Origin: Flavobacteriia bacterium
GTDB lineage: Bacteria; Bacteroidota; Bacteroidia; Flavobacteriales_D; Crocinitomicaceae
Assembly: GCA_947455515.1 (NCBI GenBank)
Contig: CANGOF010000020.1
Span: 1-33,356, forward strand
Length of the DNA stretch: 33,356 nucleotides
Direction: 5' to 3'
Shown: in pieces, positions 23,320 through 33,204 of the stretch
Numbering within the stretch: the stretch's first letter is position 1
Layout: each line of letters starts with the position of its first letter
The notes under the pieces: model-generated
The model's database searches: none
What the model was told of the DNA's origin: nothing
Seen by the model: only the letters and a program-made list of their open reading frames with translations
Translations under genes and position numbers: made by a program

Positions 23320-25143
23320 ATGTCCCAAAAAACGATCCTTCACGTATTCTCCTCTAATTTTTTTTCTGGTTCAGCAAAATATGCCATAGAATTATCTGCA
23401 ATTCAACATCAAAATAAGGATGAAGTTCATTTACTTTCCGACCAAAAATTTGAACTTGAAGGCATCAAAAGCAATTCATTACCGATTTCAAATCGTTCAT
23501 TAAAACAACGACTTATAAATGTAAAATTTTTAATTTCTTACATTAAAAAAAACAATATTACCTTGATTCATGCACATTCCCGTGCTGCATCCTGGGTAAG
23601 TTACTATGCAACTACTTACTGTAACATCCCATTAGTTTCCACTATACATGGAAAACAAGTTAAACTTAAAGATATTTATGGGGAACAAATCATTTGTATC
23701 TGCGAGAATTTAAGGAGAGATACTGTTTTTAAAAACGAACAATTAGCTTCGAAAATTAACGTCATACCGAATGGAATTACAATTGGTAGCTCAGAAATTC
23801 AAAATGAACAGAAAGAACAGACGAAAAAATTGCTTTCAATTATCGGACGTTTTAATGGAATTAAAGGGGAAATAATCGCAAAGTTTATCTGTACTACTTT
23901 ACCTCTTTTAATTAAAAACAATGTAAATTTAAGTATACAATTTATCGGAAACGAATGGGATGCACTTCCTGAAGAAGGAAAGCAGGTTTTTTCTTCGCTT
24001 CAAGAAAGCTATCCAAATCGTATTGCCCAACTTGGATTTATTACCTCGGTTCACGAAGAAATTTTAAAATCGGACCTTGTAATTGGAGCAGGAAGAGTTG
24101 CTATTGAAACATTGCTTTTAGGAAAAAATTTAATCGCAATTGGAGAGGCTTGTAACCACGGATTAATTACCTCGGAAAACATTCAAGATGCTATTTCATC
24201 CAATTTCGGTGACATACTACCCGGAAAAGTTCCATTTGATTTCTCTAACGATCACTTAGTAAAAGACATTGAATTTGCTTTAACAGACGAGTTTAACATA
24301 TCAAATGTAAAATCCTTTTTAACCGATTACACGATCACATCAGTGTATGAAAAAGTGGACAATGTCTATCAAAAAGCATTAGTTACCAAATATATACCAA
24401 TACATATTCCGATATTGATGTATCACAAAGTACCTACTATTAAGTTGGAAAGTAAACACCGTATTTTTGTTACTAAAAAGAATTTTAAAAAGCAGCTTCA
24501 ATTTTTTAGACTACGCGGTTTAACTTCCATTACTTTTCAAGATTATCAGAATTATGTAACGGGTAAAATGAATATTCGAGAATTCCCTAAAAAACCATTT
24601 ATACTAACTTTTGATGATGGTTATGCGGACAATTATACGAACGCTTTACCCTTAATGCAAAAATATGGATTTCGTGGTGTGATTTATTTATTAGGAGATT
24701 TTGAATGCACCAAAAATTTTTGGGATGAAGGAGAAAGTTTAGAATCAATTTTACTATTAACTACCGATCAGAAAAGTGCGTTTGTGAATGCAAAATGGGA
24801 AATTGGCGCACACACAATGACACACAGACACTTGACAAAACTTTCTGCAGAAGAAATCACCTATGAATTAAAAACAAGTAGGGAAAATATAGAAAAAGGA
24901 TTAAATACATCTGTTATTTCTTTCGCCTATCCATACGGGGATGTTAATGAAAACGTAAAAGAACTTACCAGAAAAGAAGGTTTTACTTATGGAATCGCAA
25001 CAGATTCAGGCGGAATGAATATGGAAGAAGATCCATATCAAGTTTTTCGGGTCAATGTATTCCCTGAAGATGGTTGGTTTCAATTATACAAAAAAACATC
25101 TGTTTGGTATCGATCCTATTTTAAACGAAAGAAAGGGAAATAA
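23320..25143 (+). CDS. Glycosyltransferase (GT-B/GT4-like) fused to polysaccharide deacetylase
   Basis: 607 residues, no signal peptide, so probably cytoplasmic or at the inner face. Residues about 1-350 resemble a GT4/GT-B glycosyltransferase: ILHVFSSNFFSGSAKYA at the start, HAHSRAASWVSYYA near residue 86, STIHGK, INVIPNG, LLSIIGRFNGIKGE. Residues about 365-595 are a NodB-type deacetylase: ILMYHKVP, TFDDGY at 430-435 (D432/D433), GAHTMTH with metal-binding H498 and H502, FAYPYGDVNE. Key residues of the deacetylase are present. Such a protein could add and deacetylate an N-acetylated sugar in one surface-glycan pathway; the substrate is unknown. It starts 8 bases after the GT-C gene. Confidence 0.85.
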   Translation: MSQKTILHVFSSNFFSGSAKYAIELSAIQHQNKDEVHLLSDQKFELEGIKSNSLPISNRSLKQRLINVKFLISYIKKNNITLIHAHSRAASWVSYYATTYCNIPLVSTIHGKQVKLKDIYGEQIICICENLRRDTVFKNEQLASKINVIPNGITIGSSEIQNEQKEQTKKLLSIIGRFNGIKGEIIAKFICTTLPLLIKNNVNLSIQFIGNEWDALPEEGKQVFSSLQESYPNRIAQLGFITSVHEEILKSDLVIGAGRVAIETLLLGKNLIAIGEACNHGLITSENIQDAISSNFGDILPGKVPFDFSNDHLVKDIEFALTDEFNISNVKSFLTDYTITSVYEKVDNVYQKALVTKYIPIHIPILMYHKVPTIKLESKHRIFVTKKNFKKQLQFFRLRGLTSITFQDYQNYVTGKMNIREFPKKPFILTFDDGYADNYTNALPLMQKYGFRGVIYLLGDFECTKNFWDEGESLESILLLTTDQKSAFVNAKWEIGAHTMTHRHLTKLSAEEITYELKTSRENIEKGLNTSVISFAYPYGDVNENVKELTRKEGFTYGIATDSGGMNMEEDPYQVFRVNVFPEDGWFQLYKKTSVWYRSYFKRKKGK

Positions 25144-25170
25144 AGGAATCTCTAAAAATAGCTTAATAAA

Positions 25171-25893
25171 CTATTTCACAGTTTCATACACTAACTTAAA
25201 ATCCTCTTCATTCTCAAACCATGTATTTGCCTTAAGTGCAATATTTCGGGCACGTTCTGGCTGTTTAACACTTTTTAAGCCTTCGATGGTTTGGATGACT
25301 CCTAACTTTAGAAATTCTTTTTCTTTTTCTGTGTAATAGTCTAAATTCGTTAATCTCTCTAACGCATTTTGATTTTCGTTCCATACAATCATTGCTCCAG
25401 GTAGATCTTTTGTAAACTTTTTTAGTACGCCATCCATTAGAATTGTTGAAATATCCTCTGGATATAATGTTTTTAATTTGTTATTATATTCTAATGCTTT
25501 TTTATAGCTTTTGTCTTTAAATTCCTCCAAAATATATGCAATTAATGTTTCTTTTACCTCTATGTAAAATTCAGTTTCTTTGTCATATACTTCTTTTGTA
25601 ATGTCTTTTTCAATACATTTCACTAAGTAATAGATACTTTGGTCGTAAGCGTCTTTGTATTTAGATTCTCTATTTTTTTGAAAAGCAATTTTGAATAAGG
25701 ATTTAGAAATGTATACATATGGAATCGCGTCATTCTTTGTTTCTGGTTTTATGGTATATTTCTCTGCTTTGTCTACCAGTTTTTTATATTCACCATTCAC
25801 ATACAATGTAAATAAATCGGTATATAACGGTGGTTGAGACTCTAACTTACTGAATAAAAATAGGATAATAATAAGTAGTAAATATTTTTTCAT
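25171..25893 (-). CDS. Small exported helical (TPR-like) protein of unknown function
   Basis: 240 residues from the chosen start at 25893, which gives a signal peptide (MKKYLLLIIILFLFSKLESQ); the in-frame ATG at 25917 only prepends MTSKNSPT. The mature part is all helical, with repeated Leu/Tyr/Lys spacing typical of TPR-like solenoids (DLFTLYVNGEYKKLVDKAEK, SYKKALEYNNKLKTLYPED). No catalytic motif is visible and I do not recognise the family; a scaffold or binding role in the envelope is inference. It faces the deacetylase fusion gene with 27 bases between stops. A -7 element lies 21 bases upstream of the start. Confidence 0.7.
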   Translation of the reverse strand: MKKYLLLIIILFLFSKLESQPPLYTDLFTLYVNGEYKKLVDKAEKYTIKPETKNDAIPYVYISKSLFKIAFQKNRESKYKDAYDQSIYYLVKCIEKDITKEVYDKETEFYIEVKETLIAYILEEFKDKSYKKALEYNNKLKTLYPEDISTILMDGVLKKFTKDLPGAMIVWNENQNALERLTNLDYYTEKEKEFLKLGVIQTIEGLKSVKQPERARNIALKANTWFENEEDFKLVYETVK

Positions 25894-25914
25894 GGTCGGT
25901 GAATTTTTGCTGGT

Positions 25915-25922
25915 CAAAATTA
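25915..25922 (-). promoter_or_regulatory. Candidate -7 promoter element of the TPR-like gene
   Basis: Reads TAATTTTG on the minus strand, an exact TAnnTTTG match, 21 bases before the chosen ATG at 25893. Its position downstream of most of the longer start option (25917) supports the shorter start. Confidence 0.4.
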
Positions 25923-25948
25923 CCCAAAGACTGCGAATTTTCTACGAT

Positions 25949-28027
25949 TTATTGGACACTCTTTATTAACAATTCTAAAATGGAAATAGCTGCCGTTGGA
26001 ATTTTTGTACCAGGTCCAAATACACCAAACACTCCTTTTTCATATAAAAAATCATAATCTTTGGCTGGAATTACACCTCCTGCAATTACCATAATATCTG
26101 GTCTACCCATGGATTTCAATTCTTCAATTACCGCTGGAATTAATGTTTTATGTCCTGCAGCTAATGAGCTAATACCCAAAACATGTACATCGTTTTCAAT
26201 TGCTTGTTTTGCCACTTCTTGGGGTGTTTGAAATAAGGGACTAATATCTACATCGAAACCCATATCCGCAAAAGAGGTTGCGATAATTTTGGCTCCACGG
26301 TCATGCCCATCTTGACCCATTTTAGCAACCATAATACGAGGTCTTCTTCCCTCTAAAACAGCAAATTTATCTGCTAATGCTAACGCCTTTTTAAAATCTT
26401 CATTTCCCATAACTCCTTTTGCATAAACTCCTTGAATCGAATGTATTTTCGCTTGATATCTTCCAAATACACGTTCCAATGCATCAGATATTTCACCTAA
26501 AGTTGCTCTGTTTCGTGCACAAATCACTGCAGCCTCCAATAAATTTCCTTGTCCAGTTTCTGCAATTTTTTCAAGGTTTGAAAGACTTTCTTGGACTGCA
26601 TCTGCATTGCGTTCTGTTTTTAATTTTACCAGTTGTTTTACTTGCTGAATACGAACAGTATCATTATTTATCTCTAAGGTATCAATAGCTTCTTCATTCT
26701 CTAGTTGGTAACGATTGACACCAACAATGATGTCTTCTTCCCCATCGATACGCGCTTGTTTTTCTGTCGCAGCCTCTTCAATGCGCATTTTTGGAATCCC
26801 GGCTTCGATTGCTTTTGTCATTCCACCTAATCCTTCTACTTCTTCAATCAATTCCCACGCTTGTTGACAAAGATCTGTAGTTAATTTTTCAATGTATTCA
26901 CTTCCTTCCGTAGGATCAATAATATTTGTGATTCCTATTTCTTCTTGAAGATAGATTTGTGTATTTCGTGCAATACGTGCTGAAAAATCGGTTGGTAATG
27001 CTATTGCTTCATCCAAAGAATTTGTATGTAAAGATTGTGTTCCTCCTAACACTGCAGCTAATGCTTCGATGCAAGTTCGTGTAATATTGTTGTATGGATC
27101 TTGTTCTGTTAAACTCCAACCAGAGGTCTGACAATGAGTTCTTAGAGCCATAGATTTTTGTTTTTTAGGGTTAAATTGTTTTACAATCTTCGCCCATAAT
27201 AAACGTCCTGCTCTTAGCTTTGCTATTTCTGTCATTGGTTTCATTCCTATCCCCCAGAAAAAACTTAAACGTGGAGCAAAGTCGTCAATATCTAATCCTA
27301 CATTTATACCTGCACGCAAATATTCTAAACCATCCGCTAAAGTATAAGCCAACTCTTGCGCAGCAGTTGCCCCTGCTTCATGCATGTGGTAACCCGAAAT
27401 GGATATCGAGTTAAATTTAGGCATGTGTTTCGTTGTATATGCAAATATGTCTGCAATGATACGCATCGACGGAGTTGGTGGATAGATGTAGGTATTTCGG
27501 ACCATAAACTCTTTCAAGATGTCGTTTTGAATAGTTCCTGAAAGTAATTCTTGTTTGACTCCCTGTTCTTCTGCAGCGACAATGTAAAATGCTAAAATTG
27601 GAATCACCGCTCCGTTCATCGTCATAGAAACGGACATCTCATTTAATGGAATTTGGTCGAAGAGTACTTTCATGTCCAATACAGAGTCGATAGCTACTCC
27701 TGCTTTTCCAACATCACCTACTACACGTGGATGGTCAGAATCATACCCACGATGTGTCGCTAAGTCAAAAGCAACCGAAAGCCCTTTTTGTCCCGCTGCC
27801 AAATTACGTTTGTAAAATGCATTTGACTCTTCTGCAGTTGAAAATCCTGCATATTGACGAATTGTCCAAGGTCTTGATGTGTACATGGATGCGTAAGGAC
27901 CACCTAAAAAAGGAGCAATTCCTGATTTGAATCCTGTGTGTTCAAAAGTACTTTTATGGTGCGAAGACTGATTGGATGAAGGTAATTCTTTCCAGTCCGT
28001 TTTTGTAAAATCTATGTTTTTTTTCAT
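25949..28027 (-). CDS. mutB: Methylmalonyl-CoA mutase large subunit
   Basis: Adenosylcobalamin-dependent enzyme that interconverts methylmalonyl-CoA and succinyl-CoA (propionate and branched-chain catabolism), cytosolic; 692 residues from the chosen start. The TIM-barrel catalytic domain shows [28 protein letters not shown] and YPPTPSMRI. The C-terminal B12 domain has DGHDRG with the cobalt-ligand His at residue 575, then GISSLAAGH and IAGGVIP. I reject the upstream in-frame ATG at 28093 because the extra 22 residues are translated from an intergenic repeat and are not conserved-looking, while [16 protein letters not shown] fits the family N-terminus. The small subunit gene lies 138 bases upstream on the same strand. 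Also called scpA in some annotations. Confidence 0.95.
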   Translation of the reverse strand: MKKNIDFTKTDWKELPSSNQSSHHKSTFEHTGFKSGIAPFLGGPYASMYTSRPWTIRQYAGFSTAEESNAFYKRNLAAGQKGLSVAFDLATHRGYDSDHPRVVGDVGKAGVAIDSVLDMKVLFDQIPLNEMSVSMTMNGAVIPILAFYIVAAEEQGVKQELLSGTIQNDILKEFMVRNTYIYPPTPSMRIIADIFAYTTKHMPKFNSISISGYHMHEAGATAAQELAYTLADGLEYLRAGINVGLDIDDFAPRLSFFWGIGMKPMTEIAKLRAGRLLWAKIVKQFNPKKQKSMALRTHCQTSGWSLTEQDPYNNITRTCIEALAAVLGGTQSLHTNSLDEAIALPTDFSARIARNTQIYLQEEIGITNIIDPTEGSEYIEKLTTDLCQQAWELIEEVEGLGGMTKAIEAGIPKMRIEEAATEKQARIDGEEDIIVGVNRYQLENEEAIDTLEINNDTVRIQQVKQLVKLKTERNADAVQESLSNLEKIAETGQGNLLEAAVICARNRATLGEISDALERVFGRYQAKIHSIQGVYAKGVMGNEDFKKALALADKFAVLEGRRPRIMVAKMGQDGHDRGAKIIATSFADMGFDVDISPLFQTPQEVAKQAIENDVHVLGISSLAAGHKTLIPAVIEELKSMGRPDIMVIAGGVIPAKDYDFLYEKGVFGVFGPGTKIPTAAISILELLIKSVQ

Positions 28028-28042
28028 TTTATTTTTTTTTAT

Positions 28043-28115
28043 CACAGAGGTCACTGAGAAAAAGTTTGATGTAATTTGTGTTATTAAGGACACGGAGTAA
28101 GCGATGTTATCGCTT
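28043..28115. repeat. CACAGAGG-type intergenic repeat and short hairpin between mutA and mutB
   Basis: CACAGAGGTCACTGAGAA and GGACACGGAGT resemble each other and the CACAGAG-rich intergenic repeats common in this phylum (from general knowledge, not checked). A perfect hairpin AAGCGAT-GTT-ATCGCTT lies at 28099-28115. Together they fill most of the 138-base gap inside the mutase gene pair. Confidence 0.4.
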
Positions 28116-28165
28116 TATTGACTTCAAATATTTGTGTTCCCCACTAATATCTTTAGTTGTTAATT

Positions 28166-29389
28166 TTACTCTAAGCCCGCTGTGATTAATTCTTTTTCCA
28201 ATACCAAATATTCAACATCCCAAAAAGTGCCAACCTCCTGTTTCCAAGTTAAGTTGGTTTGTTCAGGATTGAAGTATTGATTGACACCTACAAGCAGTTG
28301 TTTTTTATCATTTACTTGGGCGATTCTTAAATTACGAATTCGTTCAATTTCGTTTTTGAGGTATTCTTCCACTTCTAAAGCTTCACTTCCGCCTAATTTT
28401 TCGAGTTGCTGAAATAATTTCCAAGATGAATCTGCTAAAGTTTGAGTTAGTTTTTCAATCGACAAACTTCCATTCATTGGATCGACTAATTGATTTATTT
28501 CAGATTCTTCTTTTAAAATCAACGAAATATTGATCGCCATTCGTTGTGTAAACGATGTACTTCCAGTTTCTGAATACGTATCATAAGGCTGGATGATTAA
28601 TTGATCAACACCACCTAATACGGCAGATAAACCTTCTGTTGTTTGTCTTAATATATTGGTGTATGGGTCGTTCAATGATTTATTTATAAAACCAGTTTTT
28701 GCGGTAATATAGGTTTCGTTAGACGAAGTATACGTAGTCTTCAATTTATCCCACAAAATGTGAAATGCTCTGAATTTGGCAATTTCTAACAAAAAATTAT
28801 TTCCAATGCCAAATGTAAAATGAATAGATTTAGTTATGTCTTTTTCTAACATTCCTTTCCCTTTTGCTAAAGCGAATGCTAATTCTTGCGAAATGTTAGC
28901 TCCTAAAGCATTTATATCGTATGTATTTACTGAACTTTGATATGTATTGATATTTAAAAATAAAGGCGTTTTATCCGAAAACCAAGTTCTAATTGATGTT
29001 GCTTGCTCTAAATCTTTTACAGTAAAATAAGTGAAGATATATGCTATTTCAACACCATCCAGAAGTTGAAACAAATTAATTTCAGAAAGATGCGTCACAT
29101 CAAAGTTCAATGAATTTGCTCCTAAGTTCAAACACTTGAGCGCATTTTGATTTCCACTTTTTTCATCAAAAACTTTAATTTCAGCTCCTATTTGCCAATC
29201 GTTTGTTTCCTTTTTTTGGAGGAATGAAAGAGATTCTTTGGTATCATACACTTCTTTGAAAACCAATTCCTCTATTTCGTTTTCAAAAGCCGTTGGATCA
29301 GATGCATTGTTTGATTTTATTTCCTTAATTAACTGCGATTTCCAATCGGAAAGATTCGGTTTTTCAAATGCTTCAAATAGTTTTTTCAT
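28166..29389 (-). CDS. mutA: Methylmalonyl-CoA mutase small subunit
   Basis: Non-catalytic partner of the B12-binding large subunit; 407 residues from the start at 29389 (MKKLFEAFEKPNLSDW). The longer start at 29422 is less likely because it overlaps the spacer that follows a candidate promoter. The homology to the large subunit is visible: TYDINALGANISQELAFALA, ITKSIHFTFGIGNNFLLEIAKFRA, TEGLSAVLGGVDQL and LVDPMNGSLSIEKLT. There is no C-terminal B12 domain at all, so it is shorter than the roughly 600-residue small subunits of actinobacteria, which keep a degenerate one. It lies upstream of mutB and is probably co-transcribed with it. Confidence 0.9.
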   Translation of the reverse strand: MKKLFEAFEKPNLSDWKSQLIKEIKSNNASDPTAFENEIEELVFKEVYDTKESLSFLQKKETNDWQIGAEIKVFDEKSGNQNALKCLNLGANSLNFDVTHLSEINLFQLLDGVEIAYIFTYFTVKDLEQATSIRTWFSDKTPLFLNINTYQSSVNTYDINALGANISQELAFALAKGKGMLEKDITKSIHFTFGIGNNFLLEIAKFRAFHILWDKLKTTYTSSNETYITAKTGFINKSLNDPYTNILRQTTEGLSAVLGGVDQLIIQPYDTYSETGSTSFTQRMAINISLILKEESEINQLVDPMNGSLSIEKLTQTLADSSWKLFQQLEKLGGSEALEVEEYLKNEIERIRNLRIAQVNDKKQLLVGVNQYFNPEQTNLTWKQEVGTFWDVEYLVLEKELITAGLE

Positions 29390-29419
29390 TCGGATGGATT
29401 GAAAATGAGAATATACTTT

Positions 29420-29427
29420 CAAATGTA
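29420..29427 (-). promoter_or_regulatory. Candidate -7 promoter element of mutA-mutB
   Basis: TACATTTG on the minus strand, an exact TAnnTTTG match, 30 bases upstream of the chosen mutA start. A TTG at -33 distance is not evident. Confidence 0.4.
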
Positions 29428-29637
29428 AGGATATAATAGGAAAATACGAATGAAGATTGTGCGATTATAAAGAAAAATGAAATGGATTCTATTTTAAATA
29501 CACTTGCTTAACTTACGACTATTGTCGCTTTTAAAACAAAAAAAATTGTTTGTATCAAATTTCTTACTGAATTTTACAAACTTATATCCTAATAATTAAG
29601 ACCGCGACGTATTACTTTGACTTAACTAAATGAAACC

Positions 29638-30021
29638 ATGAAAAAAATATTCTTTTTATCTATTATTTCTGTTGCTGTAGGATGCAGTACTCCTTCAGAA
29701 CCAACACCTAAAAAAACAAGTTTGAAAATTGTGGACAAAACTGTCGTAAAAGATGGGGTAGCACAATCGACATTTACAGTGTGGGGAAATTGTGGTATGT
29801 GTAAACAAACCATTGAAAAGTCCTTGAGAAAAGAAGGAATACAAAAGGCAGATTGGGATATTGATGCCAAAATTATGACCATTTCGTATGATACTTCTAA
29901 AGTTTCATTAAAAACAATTCAACAAGCCATTGCAGATGTAGGGTATGATAATGTGAACATAAAAGGAAATGATGCTGCTTATGCAAAATTGCATGAATGC
30001 TGTCAATATGATCGTAAGTAA
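29638..30021 (+). CDS. Lipoprotein with heavy-metal-associated (HMA) domain
   Basis: 127 residues. A lipoprotein signal ends in VAVGC with the lipidated Cys at residue 16, followed by a Ser/Pro/Lys-rich spacer. The rest is a ferredoxin-like HMA fold, as in copper chaperones and P-type ATPase N-domains: TFTVWGNCGMCKQTIEKSL, with the CGMC metal site at C52 and C55, then ADWDIDAKIMTISYD and IQQAIADVGYD. The C-terminus adds a vicinal Cys pair in LHECCQYD that could join metal binding. Because it is anchored in the envelope it may take up or buffer copper or a similar soft metal there; the metal is not identified by sequence. It is not next to a transporter or regulator. Confidence 0.88.
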   Translation: MKKIFFLSIISVAVGCSTPSEPTPKKTSLKIVDKTVVKDGVAQSTFTVWGNCGMCKQTIEKSLRKEGIQKADWDIDAKIMTISYDTSKVSLKTIQQAIADVGYDNVNIKGNDAAYAKLHECCQYDRK

Positions 30022-30125
30022 TCAAAAAATTAATCAGTTAGCTTGCTTCTTTCTTTTTTTATTTTCGGTTAATAAAAGGTTCATAATAGTTGAAAGAAAA
30101 TTTTATTCTCAAACCTTATTCCTCG

Positions 30126-30133
30126 TATATTTG
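30126..30133 (+). promoter_or_regulatory. Candidate -7 promoter element of gcvP
   Basis: TATATTTG, an exact TAnnTTTG match, 23 bases before the gcvP ATG at 30157. No TTG lies at the usual -33 distance. No glycine-riboswitch-like fold was recognised in the 135-base leader. Confidence 0.45.
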
Positions 30134-30156
30134 CAGCACATTTAAAGCTGTATATA

Positions 30157-33030
30157 ATGAGTGCATTTTCTGAAAGACACATAGGGTCAAATGAAGCTGA
30201 AAAGCAAGCTATGTTGGCGAAAATTGGAGTTTCTTCCATCGCTGAATTAATCGACAAAACAATTCCTGCTCCAATTCGTTTGGGTCGTGAATTGAATATC
30301 TCGGATGCTTTGACAGAACAAGAATACCTAACACATATCAATGCGTTAGCATCTAAAAACAAGGTTTTTAAGTCATACATTGGTTTAGGTTATAATGATA
30401 CAATCACTCCTTCTGTGATTTTGAGAAATGTATTGGAAAATCCAGGATGGTATACTGCTTATACACCATACCAAGCGGAGATTTCTCAAGGACGTCTAGA
30501 GGCATTATTGAACTTCCAAACAATGATTTTGGATTTAACAGGAATGGAGATTGCAAATGCATCCTTGTTGGATGAAGCAACTGCTGCTTCGGAAGCAATG
30601 ATCATGTTCTTCAATTCTCGTTCAAGAAATGATATTAAAGAAGGAAAAAATAAATTTTTCGTTTCTGAATTTGCTTTCCCACAAACGATTGATGTAATCA
30701 AAGGTCGTGCTGCAAACTTAGGAATTGAATTGGTAATTGCAGATCCTGAAACGGTAACGTTTGATGCTACGTTCTTCGGAGCATTAACGCAATACCCAGA
30801 TGCTTTAGGACGTATTCAAGATGTTGCTGGATTTATTACAAAAGCGCACGCATTAGATATCAAAGTAGCTGTTGCTGCGGATATCATGTCGTTGGTATTA
30901 TTGAAATCTCCAGGTTCATTAGGTGCTGATGTAGTTTTAGGTTCTTCACAACGTTTTGGAGTACCAATGGGTTACGGTGGACCTCACGCTGCTTTCTTTG
31001 CTTGTAAAGATGAGTTCAAACGTACAATTCCAGGTCGTATCATCGGTGTATCGAAAGATGCGGATGATAATATGGCGTTACGTATGGCGTTACAAACACG
31101 TGAGCAACACATCAAACGTGATAAAGCAACTTCTAACATCTGTACTGCGCAAGCATTATTAGCGGTAATGGCAAGTATGTATGCTGTATACCACGGACCA
31201 GCACGTTTAAAAGCGATCGCAACAGATATTCACACAAAAGCGACTACCGTTGCTACTGAATTGACAAAATTAGGATATAAAGTAAAATCGGATAACTATT
31301 TCGATACATTGTGGGTTGAATTACCTTCTACTGTTTCTGTAGCTACTTTGAAATACCAAACAGAGGCACACGAAATCAATTTACGTTATGTAAACGATTC
31401 GCAAGTGACCATCAGTTTTGGTGAATCTATTACAAATGCTGACTTGAACACGTTGGTAAATGTATTTGCTCAGGTTGCTGTTAAACCAGTTGTAACTGTA
31501 GAAAAAACTTCAACAATCTCAATCGCATCAAAAGACCTTCGTACAGAAGCAATTTTGACGCACCCAACGTTCAACTCTCATCATTCTGAATCTCAAATGA
31601 TGCGTTACTTGAAACGTTTGGAAAATAAAGATTTGTCGTTAGTTCACAGTATGATTCCATTAGGATCTTGTACAATGAAATTAAACGCTGCGACTGAATT
31701 GATGCCAATCACAAATCCTTCATTTGCGAACATGCACCCATTCTGTCCGGTAGAACAAGCAGAGGGATATCACGCAATGTTCCGTGAATTAGAAAAAGAT
31801 TTAAGTGAGTGTACTGGTTTTGCAGGAACTTCGTTACAACCAAACTCTGGTGCACAAGGTGAATATGCAGGTTTGATGGTGATTAAAGCATACCATGAAT
31901 CTCGCGGTGATTTCAACCGTAAACACATGATTATTCCTTCGTCTGCACACGGAACAAACCCTGCTTCAGCAGTTATGGCTGGATTTGAAGTAGTTGTTAC
32001 AGGTTGTGATGAGAATGGAAATATCGACATCGATGCATTACGTGCGAAAGCAATTGAATTGAAAGATACCTTGGCTGGTTTGATGGTGACTTACCCATCA
32101 ACTCACGGTGTATTCGAAGAAGGTATCATTGAAATTACTTCAATCATTCACGAGAATGGTGGTCAAGTATACATGGATGGTGCAAACATGAACGCGCAAG
32201 TTGGATTAACAAATCCAGGAAATATTGGTGCAGATGTTTGTCACTTGAATTTACACAAAACTTTTGCGATTCCTCACGGTGGTGGCGGACCAGGTATGGG
32301 GCCAATCGGTGTGGCAGCACACTTAGTTCCTTTCTTACCAGGAAGTCCATTATTGAAAGCGGGTGGTGAAAAAGCGATTCATGCGGTTTCTGCTGCACCT
32401 TATGGAAGTGCATTGATTTTGTTAATTTCTTACGGATACATCAAAATGTTAGGTGCGAAAGGATTGAGAGAATCAACGGAGAACGCGATTTTAAATGCAA
32501 ATTACATCGCTGCACAATTGAAAGCGCATTACCCAATCTTGTATACTGGTAAAAACGATACAGTAGCACACGAGTTAATCTTAGATTGTCGTGAGTTTAA
32601 AAAGAATGCTGAGGTAGAAGTGGCGGATATGGCAAAACGTTTGATCGACTTTGGATTCCACGCTCCAACTGTATCTTTCCCTGTTGCTGGTACTTTGATG
32701 ATTGAACCAACAGAAAGTGAAGATAAAGCAGAGTTAGATCGTTTCATTGAAGCAATGATCAAGATTCGTCAAGAGATTTCTGAGATCGAAAATGGTCATG
32801 CGGATAAAGCAAACAACTTATTGAAAAATGCACCTCATACAGCAGATTGCATCATTAATAAAAACTGGGAATACCCATACACTCCTGCTGAGGCTGTGTA
32901 TCCAGTTTCTTACTTGAAAGAGTTTAAATACTGGGTTCCTGTGCGTCGTGTTGACAATGCATTTGGTGATAGAAACTTAGTGTGTTCTTGTCCAAGTGTA
33001 GAGAGTTATGCGAATGTAGTGGAGGCTTAG
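30157..33030 (+). CDS. gcvP: Glycine dehydrogenase (decarboxylating), glycine cleavage P protein
   Basis: PLP enzyme that decarboxylates glycine and passes the aminomethyl group to the lipoyl H protein. One chain of 957 residues, so the fused P protein and not the split GcvPA/GcvPB. The N-terminal half opens with [17 protein letters not shown] and has [20 protein letters not shown]; the C-terminal half has the PLP site [20 protein letters not shown] with Lys701 as the Schiff-base lysine, plus GSCTMKLNA and [11 protein letters not shown]. All key motifs are intact. The T, H and L genes are not adjacent, which is common in Bacteroidota. It is transcribed alone, with a dispersed repeat and an insertion element right after it. 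Codon use is more G/C-rich at third positions than in the AT-rich envelope genes, as expected for a highly expressed gene. Confidence 0.97.
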   Translation: MSAFSERHIGSNEAEKQAMLAKIGVSSIAELIDKTIPAPIRLGRELNISDALTEQEYLTHINALASKNKVFKSYIGLGYNDTITPSVILRNVLENPGWYTAYTPYQAEISQGRLEALLNFQTMILDLTGMEIANASLLDEATAASEAMIMFFNSRSRNDIKEGKNKFFVSEFAFPQTIDVIKGRAANLGIELVIADPETVTFDATFFGALTQYPDALGRIQDVAGFITKAHALDIKVAVAADIMSLVLLKSPGSLGADVVLGSSQRFGVPMGYGGPHAAFFACKDEFKRTIPGRIIGVSKDADDNMALRMALQTREQHIKRDKATSNICTAQALLAVMASMYAVYHGPARLKAIATDIHTKATTVATELTKLGYKVKSDNYFDTLWVELPSTVSVATLKYQTEAHEINLRYVNDSQVTISFGESITNADLNTLVNVFAQVAVKPVVTVEKTSTISIASKDLRTEAILTHPTFNSHHSESQMMRYLKRLENKDLSLVHSMIPLGSCTMKLNAATELMPITNPSFANMHPFCPVEQAEGYHAMFRELEKDLSECTGFAGTSLQPNSGAQGEYAGLMVIKAYHESRGDFNRKHMIIPSSAHGTNPASAVMAGFEVVVTGCDENGNIDIDALRAKAIELKDTLAGLMVTYPSTHGVFEEGIIEITSIIHENGGQVYMDGANMNAQVGLTNPGNIGADVCHLNLHKTFAIPHGGGGPGMGPIGVAAHLVPFLPGSPLLKAGGEKAIHAVSAAPYGSALILLISYGYIKMLGAKGLRESTENAILNANYIAAQLKAHYPILYTGKNDTVAHELILDCREFKKNAEVEVADMAKRLIDFGFHAPTVSFPVAGTLMIEPTESEDKAELDRFIEAMIKIRQEISEIENGHADKANNLLKNAPHTADCIINKNWEYPYTPAEAVYPVSYLKEFKYWVPVRRVDNAFGDRNLVCSCPSVESYANVVEA

Positions 33031-33032
33031 GC

Positions 33033-33054
33033 TTCGACTCCGCTCAGCCTGACG
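33033..33054 (+). repeat. CTTCGACTCCGCTCAGCCTGAC dispersed repeat
   Basis: Starts 3 bases after the gcvP stop. It is similar to the hairpin core at 5212-5225 (CTTCGACTTCGCTTAG). From general knowledge, this motif is scattered through intergenic DNA of many Bacteroidota. Here it lacks the flanking stem found at 5198-5244. Confidence 0.6.
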
Positions 33055-33135
33055 CAGTAGACCGAATTAAATAAAAAAAAGGGTTTTCAATTGAGAGGGC
33101 ACTGAAAAAGTCTAATTAAGACTTGAATGTTAATT

Positions 33136-33171
33136 AAAAGGGGTGAAAGACTAAGGTTTTTCATCCCTTTT
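33136..33171 (+). terminator. Hairpin upstream of the transposase frame
   Basis: 13-base-pair stem AAAAGGGGTGAAA (33136-33148) with TTTCATCCCTTTT (33159-33171), one G-T pair, 10-base loop, ending in a T-run. It could stop outside transcription from entering the element, as is common in insertion sequences. Confidence 0.55.
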
Positions 33172-33204
33172 TTCGTATCTTTAATTACGAAAAACATCCC
33201 GTAA

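Noticed and set aside
25055-25336. Open frame across the end of the deacetylase fusion and the opposite TPR-like gene
   Set aside because: It is out of frame with one gene and antisense to the other; both genes have convincing coding sequence.
28028-28093. Upstream ATG adding 22 residues to mutB
   Set aside because: The extra residues are encoded by an intergenic repeat; the start at 28027 matches the family N-terminus.
30022-30156. Possible glycine riboswitch before gcvP
   Set aside because: The leader is only 135 bases, AT-rich, and shows none of the conserved paired GG-rich cores of glycine aptamers; the -7 element lies near its end.
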